The notes below the pieces were generated by a model, which worked only from the letters and a program-made list of their open reading frames with translations, was not told the origin of the DNA and did no database searches. This document shows positions 14,494 through 20,570 of a stretch of 20,570 nt of DNA, in pieces. The position numbers and the translations under genes are program-made. Within the stretch, counting starts at the first letter, position 1, and each line of letters starts with the position of its first letter. Source of the stretch: an uncultured Clostridium sp. (GTDB taxonomy: Bacteria > Bacillota > Clostridia > TANB77 > CAG-508); assembly GCA_947057505.1 (NCBI GenBank), contig CAMSEM010000015.1, forward strand, positions 1 through 20,570, given 5' to 3'.

Positions 14494-14634
14494 ACAAGAG
14501 ATACAAAGTTAAATGGGCATTTTACATTTTTTTATAAATATCAAATAGAAAAGTTTACTTTATTCCCTTTCTTTTTTGTTTTTTCTTTACTTTTGTTTTT
14601 CTTTAAAATGCCCATTTAACTTTGTATCTCTTGT
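14494..14634. repeat. 31-bp perfect inverted repeat around a pyrimidine-rich loop
   Basis: The left arm (14494-14524) begins acaagagatacaaagttaaa and the right arm (14604-14634) is its exact reverse complement. The 79-nt middle is strongly T/C-rich on the plus strand in its second half. Perfect arms of this length are far beyond a normal terminator. It may be a MITE-like element or a long RNA hairpin at the end of the Asn-rich transcript. No clear target-site duplication flanks it. Confidence 0.85.
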
Positions 14635-14657
14635 TTTAATAATAAAAATACATATTG

Positions 14658-14705
14658 AAAAGTTATCCATTACTATATTAAAAAAAATAGTAATAAATAA
14701 CTTTT
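14658..14705 (-). terminator. two-part hairpin after uvrA
   Basis: aaaagttat pairs with ataactttt (14658-14666 with 14697-14705). Inside this, attactat pairs with atagtaat across a small internal loop. The hairpin begins about 10 bp after the uvrA stop on the minus strand. The following T run is weak. Confidence 0.5.
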
Positions 14706-14715
14706 AAAAACATTT

Positions 14716-17542
14716 TTATTTTTCTATATATTTTTTCAAAAATTTCCCTGTATAACTTTGCTCATTTTTTACAATTTGTTCTGGTGAACCTATTGCTATT
14801 ACCTGTCCACCTTTTTCTCCTCCTTCTAGTCCTAAGTCTATAATATGATCTGCTGTTTTAATTAAGTCTAAATTATGTTCAATCACAATAATGCTATTTC
14901 CTGTATCTACTAATCTTTGTAAAATATCTACTAATTTATGAACATCTGCAATATGAAGGCCAGTTGTTGGCTCATCTAAAATGTATAATGTTTTTCCAGT
15001 TGCTTTTTTAGAAAGTTCTGTTGCAAGTTTAACACGTTGTGCTTCTCCACCAGATAATGTAGTTGATGGTTGTCCAAGTTTAATATATCCTAGCCCAACA
15101 TCATACAAAGTTTGAATTTTATTTTTTATTCTAGGAATGTTTTTAAAAAATTCTAAAGATTCTTCTACTGTCATATCTAGTACATCACTAATTGTTTTTC
15201 CTTTATATTTTACTTCTAATGTTTCTCTGTTATATCTTTTTCCTTTACATACTTCACAAGGCACATAAATATCTGGTAAAAAATGCATTTCTATTTTAAG
15301 CACACCATCTCCTGAGCAAGCCTCACATCTACCTCCTGAAACATTAAAGCTAAATCTACCTTTATCATATCCACGCATTTTTGCTTCTTCAGTTGATGCA
15401 AAAATATCACGTATCATATCAAAAACACCTGTATAAGTAGCTGGGTTAGAACGTGGCGTTCTACCAATTGGAGATTGGTCTATATTAATAATTTTGTCTA
15501 TATTTTCTATTCCTTTTATTTCTTTGCATTTTCCTGGTTTTTCATTAGAACCATAAATTTCTTTTGCTAGGGTTCTATATAAAATTTCATTTACTAAAGT
15601 ACTTTTACCAGAACCAGAAACACCTGTTACGCAAACAAATTGCCCTAGTGGAAATTTTACATTTACATTTTTTAAATTATGCTCGCAAGCACCCTTTACT
15701 TCAATTGCTTTTCCATTTGATTTTCTTCTTTTCTTTGGAACAGTAATTTGCTTTTTGCCACTTAAATACTGACCTGTAATAGATTCTGGTATTTGTTTAA
15801 TTTCTTCCGCAGTGCCTTGAGCAATTACTTTTCCTCCATGTACCCCAGGTCCGAGGTCCAATATCTATAATTTGGTCTGCTGCATACATGGTATCTTCAT
15901 CATGTTCTACTACTAAAACAGTATTTCCTAAGTCTCTTAGTTTTCTTAAGGTAGCTAGCAATTTATCATTATCTCTTTGATGTAACCCTATACTTGGCTC
16001 ATCTAAGATATACAATACCCCTGTTAATCCAGAACCTATTTGAGTAGCCAAACGAATACGTTGTGCTTCTCCACCTGATAAGCTTCCAGCACCTCTAGAT
16101 AATGTTAAATAATCTAAACCAACATCTATTAAAAATTGTAACCTTTTGTTTAGTTCTTTTAAAATTTGGTCTGCAATCATTCTGCTTTGTTTATTTAATT
16201 CTAAAGAGTTTAAAAAGCTTTTTATTTTATCGATAGACATATCTGTTAATTCATTAATGTTTTTATCTCCTACTTTTACAGATAAGCTTTCCTTTTTTAG
16301 CCTTGCTCCATGACAAGTATGGCAAGCACTTTCACTCATATACATTTCGTAAAAATCTCTCATGCCTTGAGACTTTGTTTCATTATATCTTCTTTCTAGA
16401 GTTGGAATAACGCCTTCAAATGGAGTACTAAATTTTCTGGTACCAGCAATAGAAGTATATTCAAAATCTATGATATCTTCTCCTGTACCATATAGTATTT
16501 TTTCTAAAAACCATCTTGGTAAATCTTTTATTGGCACAGTAATATCTACTCCATAATGTCTTCCAATACTTTCAAAATACATTTTTGCCATTGTTTCGCC
16601 TTTTTTCATAGTACTAGATCCAAACGCTTTTACTCCATCATATAAAGTCTTTGTTTTATCTGGAATAATTAATTCTTCATCCATTTTCATTAAATAGCCA
16701 ATACCTGTACAAGTTGGGCAAGCACCAAATGGGTTATTAAATGAAAACATTCTTGGTGTTAGCTCTTCTATGCTAATACCACAATCTGGACAAGCATAGT
16801 TTTGACTAAATAAAATTTCTTTTTCTCCTGGTATGTCTATTGTAACAAGGTTGTTTGCATGTTTTAATGCAATTTCTACTGATTCTGTTAAACGTGTTCT
16901 TATGTCTGGTTTAATTACTAATCTATCTACTATTAAATCTATATTGTGTTTTTTCTTTCTATCTAATTCAATATCATCTGTTAGTTCAAAGGTTTGTCCA
17001 TCAATTTTTACACGAACAAAACCTTCTTTTTGAAAGTCTTGTAGTAGTTTTGTATATTCACCTTTTCTACCACGAATTACTGGTGCTAATACTTGTATTT
17101 TGGTTCCTTCTTCTAAATCCATAACACTATCTATAATTTGATCAATGGTTTGCTTTTCTATTTTTTTGCCACAGTTTGGGCAGTATGGTACACCAATACG
17201 AGCATATAGCAAACGAATATAATCATATATTTCTGTAACAGTTCCTACTGTAGAACGCGGATTACGAGATGTTGTTTTTTGGTCTATTGAAATAGCTGGT
17301 GAAAGCCCCTCAATAGATTCTACATCTGGTTTTTCCATTAAACCTAAAAATTGCCTTGCATAGGAAGATAGGCTTTCAACATACCTTCTTTGACCTTCTG
17401 CATATAAGGTGTCAAATGCAAGAGAAGATTTTCCAGAACCTGAAAGACCTGTAATTACTACTAATTTATCTCTTGGAATTTCTAAGTTAATATCTTTTAA
17501 ATTATGTTCTTTTGCCCCTTTTATGACAATACTATTTTGCAT
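14716..17542 (-). pseudogene. uvrA: excinuclease ABC subunit A, interrupted by a frameshift
   Basis: UvrA scans DNA for bulky damage and loads UvrB in nucleotide excision repair. The N-terminal part (17542 to about 15853) has Walker A GLSGSGKSS, QRRYVESLSSYARQFL, zinc cysteines CPDC...CPTC and the signature LSGGEAQRIRLATQIGSGL. The rest has Walker A GVSGSGKST, a second zinc module CEAC...CEVC, LSGGEAQRVKLATEL and a LDEPTTGLH motif. The frames break at IDIGP. Removing one base (the G at plus-strand 15853, inside a repeated ggacct) restores IDIGPGPGVHGG, close to the family IDIGPGAGVHGG, and gives a 941-residue protein of normal length. It is therefore a very recent mutation or a sequence error. 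No good ribosome site lies directly before the ATG. Confidence 0.9.
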
Positions 17543-17549
17543 GTATATT

Positions 17550-17609
17550 AAGGTTGTTTTTTATTTATATTACAAATAATACTTTATTTAGCCTATTGTA
17601 AACAACCTT
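17550..17609 (-). promoter_or_regulatory. uvrA leader: stem next to the start codon
   Basis: On the minus strand aaggttgttt (17609-17600) pairs exactly with aaacaacctt (17559-17550), which ends 7 nt before the uvrA ATG. The only strong ribosome site, GAAAGGGGGG, lies just upstream of the first arm, about 70 nt from the ATG. It is 6 bases before a TTG that opens a five-codon frame (17605-17588). Confidence 0.45.
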
Positions 17610-17653
17610 TGCCCCCCTTTCTTATCTCTTTTTATTATTCCCCTAATATATAA

Positions 17654-17682
17654 ATTATAAAACATTGGTTTGCATATGTCAA
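17654..17682 (-). promoter_or_regulatory. consensus sigma-A promoter of uvrA
   Basis: TTGACA (17682-17677), 17 bp and TATAAT (17659-17654) on the minus strand, a perfect match to consensus. It gives a leader of about 105 nt. No LexA-type site (CGAAC-N4-GTTCG) is seen over it. Confidence 0.9.
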
Positions 17683-17722
17683 TAGGAATATTTTCTTTTT
17701 TGGTGGGTTGCCTTTTAAAATA

Positions 17723-17767
17723 AAAATAATCTAGTAGAAGGTTTATTGTCTTTTACTAGATTATTTT
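17723..17767 (-). terminator. intrinsic terminator after the pilin-like gene
   Basis: aaaataatctagta (17723-17736) is perfectly inverted at 17754-17767. On the minus strand the stem is followed by tatttta. It lies 18 bp after the stop codon. Confidence 0.8.
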
Positions 17768-17784
17768 ATCATTATTGGATTGCT

Positions 17785-19884
17785 TTAATTCATACAAAGT
17801 ACTGTTCTTGTTCCAAATAATACATGTCCCATTCCATCATGTGAGCCTGATGAAAATATTCCATATCCATTTTCTTCACTATTCCAACTACCTCCACGAT
17901 AACCAAATGGACTGTTTGGATATGCAATACTTCCCCAATCCAACAACCATAGTCTATTATTTGTTGCATTAACTTCTTTGCTTGCATCACCTGTTTTTCC
18001 TAGTATATATAGTCTATCTCCCGAATTATTCGAAACATCATTACTATATTTTGTTATATATTTAGTACTGTTAGATTCTTTTGTAATCTTTGCTGAATTA
18101 GCCAATCCATTCTTAGTTAAGTAATCATACTGGTCTTCGAAATTGAATAATGAAACCATCTCACAAGCGCCGCCTGACATATCGTATATGCCATATACAT
18201 TTCCTGTAGTACTTTGCTTTTGATTGTTAGCTTCTACATATGAAGTAACCTCTAATCCACCTCCGGTTCCATTATCATGAGGTAAATTAATAGAAATTTC
18301 ATGTCCATTTCTTCCATATTTACTATGAGTAAGGTAAGCTACTGCTCCCCATTCACTGTTTTTTACCATATGGCTATTCATATAACTTTTTCTATTATCA
18401 AAACTATCTAATGTTCCTATTTGCTCGTAAGTTGCCGTTCGTGCCATTTCATAAAAACTTCCAATTGTTTTATTTCTTGTACTTTTTATTCCTGGAATAC
18501 TTTTTAGTTCTTCTGCTGTTTCTCCACTCATTTCAAATTTAGCAAACCAAAAGCCCTTTAACGGACTATCCCAGCCACCTAAATCTAAGTTTTGAGATTT
18601 TGAAGTACTATCTGTTTTCGTTGTTCCAAAAGCTGGGTGTACAATATATTTGGTTCTATCACCAACTACTTCTATTCCATCTTCTAAGTTACATTTTTTC
18701 TTTCCATTTACTGCACTCCACATTCCATATCCATCATAATATCCTGTTGGAGTGGTGCTTGTTTCATCTTCGTAATAGGTTATTCTATAAGCATATCTTG
18801 GGATCCATACAAAATAGCTTCCATTATTTGTTTTAGCATTTGCCCAACGGCTCTTTGTATTGTCTGATAAGTTACTTCCCTCTATGCTTTCTTCTATATC
18901 CTTTTCTTTATATTGATACCAATCATAGTTTTTATTTGTTTCATCTGCTGGTACTTCATTTATTTCATTAGTTGGGTCTTCTTTAGTTCCTTCCCATTTA
19001 ATTGGTTTCATTTTGTTATTTTCTGTTCCTAATATTGGTGCATTTGGTTCTGGAATAATATTGTTATTTTCATCTAACCATACAATATCTATTCTTCCAT
19101 AAGTAGTAGTAATTGGGTTATCTACGTTTGCCTCTCCTTCTGGTTTTAATATCATAACTGATACTTCACATACTTGTGGCTCTATTTTTTCTCCATATGT
19201 TACTGTTACTTTTGCTATTCCAGTATTCTCTCCTGCTTGTATTTTTATTGTACTGTTTGTTTTTTCTATTACACTAACTACTTCATTATTGATTTGTGCA
19301 TCTAAGACAGCAGTGGTAGTAACATCTTCTATCTCTTGCTGCAATTTTCCATTTGTTTTATCTATGCTAATATGTCCATTTTCAATGCTTATTGGATAAT
19401 ACTTTTCTTCTACTTGTGCATAATATGCTAACTTTTCATCATTTCCTTTAAATATTACATCAATAGTAGCAGTTTCTCCTTTTCCTATTGTAATACTTTT
19501 TGGCTCTAATTCTATTCCAGTTATTGCGTTTTCTCCTAATGCTACTTGTTTTATATGATATTTTTCTTCTTCTAACCTTTGTTTTACTTCTGCCATAGTA
19601 ATTACTTTACTTGGATTGCCTTCTGCATATTTTTTTGTATTTAAGTCTGCATAAGCAATGTTTGCTCTTTCTTCTATTTCAGCAAATTTTGTTTGAAGTG
19701 TGCTACTTTTGGCTGTTTTAATGATGCCATTATCTCCAAACAATACCACAATGCTTACCCCTGCTAGTATTAAAAGTACTACAATTGTTACTACTAAAGC
19801 AATTAAAGTAATGCCTTTGGTATTTTTACTAAAGTTTCTTGATTTTGTTTTCATTTTTACTTTTTTAATTGTTTTTTCTTGCAT
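17785..19884 (-). CDS. prepilin-like protein with Ig-like and FGE-like (C-type-lectin fold) domains
   Basis: A 699-residue exported protein. It has a basic leader, then KG/ITLIALVVTIVVLLILAGVSI (cleavage expected after Gly24, helix 25-48), as in type IV prepilins. However, +1 is Ile and +5 is Ala, not the usual Glu. It then has a helical stalk and Ig-like repeats around GIELEPKSITIGKGETATI (about 121-250). The C-terminal region from about 345 onward has GSYFVWIPRYAYRI, GNVYGIYDMSGGACEMVS and FGYRGGSWNSEENG, the landmarks of the formylglycine-generating-enzyme/sulfatase-modifying fold. The FGE copper cysteines are not evident, so binding rather than catalysis is likely. The start at 19884 has AAAGGAG, whereas an ATG 27 bases upstream has none. 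It was probably made for display on the cell surface or in a pilus. Confidence 0.8.
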   Translation of the reverse strand: MQEKTIKKVKMKTKSRNFSKNTKGITLIALVVTIVVLLILAGVSIVVLFGDNGIIKTAKSSTLQTKFAEIEERANIAYADLNTKKYAEGNPSKVITMAEVKQRLEEEKYHIKQVALGENAITGIELEPKSITIGKGETATIDVIFKGNDEKLAYYAQVEEKYYPISIENGHISIDKTNGKLQQEIEDVTTTAVLDAQINNEVVSVIEKTNSTIKIQAGENTGIAKVTVTYGEKIEPQVCEVSVMILKPEGEANVDNPITTTYGRIDIVWLDENNNIIPEPNAPILGTENNKMKPIKWEGTKEDPTNEINEVPADETNKNYDWYQYKEKDIEESIEGSNLSDNTKSRWANAKTNNGSYFVWIPRYAYRITYYEDETSTTPTGYYDGYGMWSAVNGKKKCNLEDGIEVVGDRTKYIVHPAFGTTKTDSTSKSQNLDLGGWDSPLKGFWFAKFEMSGETAEELKSIPGIKSTRNKTIGSFYEMARTATYEQIGTLDSFDNRKSYMNSHMVKNSEWGAVAYLTHSKYGRNGHEISINLPHDNGTGGGLEVTSYVEANNQKQSTTGNVYGIYDMSGGACEMVSLFNFEDQYDYLTKNGLANSAKITKESNSTKYITKYSNDVSNNSGDRLYILGKTGDASKEVNATNNRLWLLDWGSIAYPNSPFGYRGGSWNSEENGYGIFSSGSHDGMGHVLFGTRTVLCMN

Positions 19885-20065
19885 ATTTGATACTCCTTTT
19901 CTTTTGTTCATTATGATAAATTTTAATGCATCTTATACATTTATTACTATATTATATATTTACTAAGTCTTATTGCAATAAAAGTCTTAGCATTAAGGTA
20001 TATATTATTTACATAATTTGTATATACAGTATTTCACAAGATTTGTAGTATATGCCTACTATGTA

Positions 20066-20094
20066 AATATATATTAGCATTTTTATTTTGTCAA
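20066..20094 (-). promoter_or_regulatory. sigma-A-type promoter of the pilin-like gene
   Basis: TTGACA (20094-20089), 17 bp and TATATT (20071-20066) on the minus strand. The leader of about 175 nt includes a near-palindrome centred on ttattgcaataa (about 19969-19980) that could bind a regulator. Confidence 0.6.
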
Positions 20095-20310
20095 CAGTTA
20101 TAGTTAAATTTTGCCAGTGTTTATTTTCTTATTTGCAAATGAATTGCTTACTTGTAATATTTTTGTAATATTTCGTTCACAAAATTCTCACTTTATTTAC
20201 AATATATTATCATTTTCGACAGTAAAGTGTTCGCTTTATTACAAAATTATTACAATTTTGTTACAAATTAGCAATTTATATTACATAAATATGACATTCG
20301 GTTTACAAAA

Positions 20311-20387
20311 TATAGTTTCCACATTACTGTGGAAACTGTGGATAACTCTGTGAATAACTGCAAATTGTGGGTATTTTTTGTGGATAA
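20311..20387 (+). other. DnaA-box cluster, probable replication origin (oriC)
   Basis: Two perfect DnaA boxes TGTGGATAA (20337-20345, 20379-20387) and a one-mismatch box TGTGAATAA (20349-20357) lie in one direction. A weaker TGTGGGTAT lies at 20366-20374. Immediately upstream is a tttccaca/tgtggaaa pair (20317-20336) of half-matching boxes. An AT-rich stretch with repeated ttacaaa units (about 20240-20275) lies beside it. Such density is typical of Bacillota oriC next to dnaA, which would lie beyond the window. Genes in the window run away from this point. Confidence 0.65.
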
Positions 20388-20570
20388 CTTTCAAAAATTA
20401 TTTGTTAGTACATTATGGTTACTATACATATTTTTGTCTTTGTCAAATAGGATGTGCTCTTATTTTACATTTTATTCCATTTTTGTTCGCCTAATTTAAA
20501 TTTCATATTACTAAATTTCTATCATTTATTTCACTTTTAATATTTATTAGTTGTTATACATCATATAGTT
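20388..20570. other. AT-rich gap at the window end, no gene seen
   Basis: No ORF with a ribosome site and no strong hairpin is seen here. If the DnaA boxes are oriC, this could be part of the unwinding region or the upstream region of dnaA. Confidence 0.4.

Noticed and set aside
17785..17960. Direct evidence for a diversity-generating retroelement
   Set aside because: No template repeat or reverse transcriptase is in the window. Only the fold of the protein suggests it, so it is reported as a hypothesis.
19700..19966. 88-codon plus-strand frame over the prepilin leader
   Set aside because: It is antisense to a well-supported start and membrane segment.

Overview
The window is strongly AT-rich. 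It carries consensus Shine-Dalgarno sites, sigma-A promoters of the TTGACA-N17-TATAAT type and typical Bacillota housekeeping genes (secA, murD, uvrA). A YtvI-type sporulation membrane protein and a possible sigma-G promoter point to a spore-forming, Clostridia-like, probably gut-associated bacterium. This placement is inference from gene content and base composition; no rRNA is present.

Layout. (1) 1-650: the 3' end of a plus-strand M41 (FtsH-type) metalloprotease and a bidirectional terminator. (2) 655-1728: a membrane acyltransferase-3 on the minus strand. (3) About 1884-4390: what looks like a decayed integrative element inserted at the extreme 3' end of secA. Its signs are a displaced copy of the SEC-C coding end of secA at 1856-1939, a 16-bp identical core at both ends, GCAAAC-type repeats just inside both ends, and the severed N-terminus of a tyrosine-recombinase-like integrase next to secA. 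The cargo is two deoxyribosyltransferase-like genes, a broken Nudix gene and a broken CYTH-like gene. Downstream of them lies a compact small-RNA candidate with its own promoter, a four-helix fold with complementary loops, and a terminator. (4) 4341-11893: secA, a small membrane protein, a divergent PgeF-like protein, a plus-strand DUF1980-like protein, ytvI, a cysteine-rich CBS protein and a proline-rich protein. An unassigned structured element sits at 10287-10419. (5) 11959-14715: murD preceded by a cytidylate-kinase-like gene, then a tiny Asn/Lys-rich ORF behind a sigma-G-like promoter, and a 31-bp perfect inverted repeat. (6) 14716-17542: uvrA, interrupted by what looks like one inserted base. 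(7) 17785-19884: a large prepilin-like protein with a formylglycine-generating-enzyme-like C-terminus. (8) 20311-20387: a tight cluster of DnaA boxes, a probable chromosomal origin.

Nearly every gene points leftward, away from the DnaA-box cluster at the right end. That is the orientation expected if replication starts there. cmk-like and murD form one transcription unit (envelope precursor synthesis plus nucleotide supply), and the element cargo forms another. Most other genes look monocistronic, with their own promoter or terminator.
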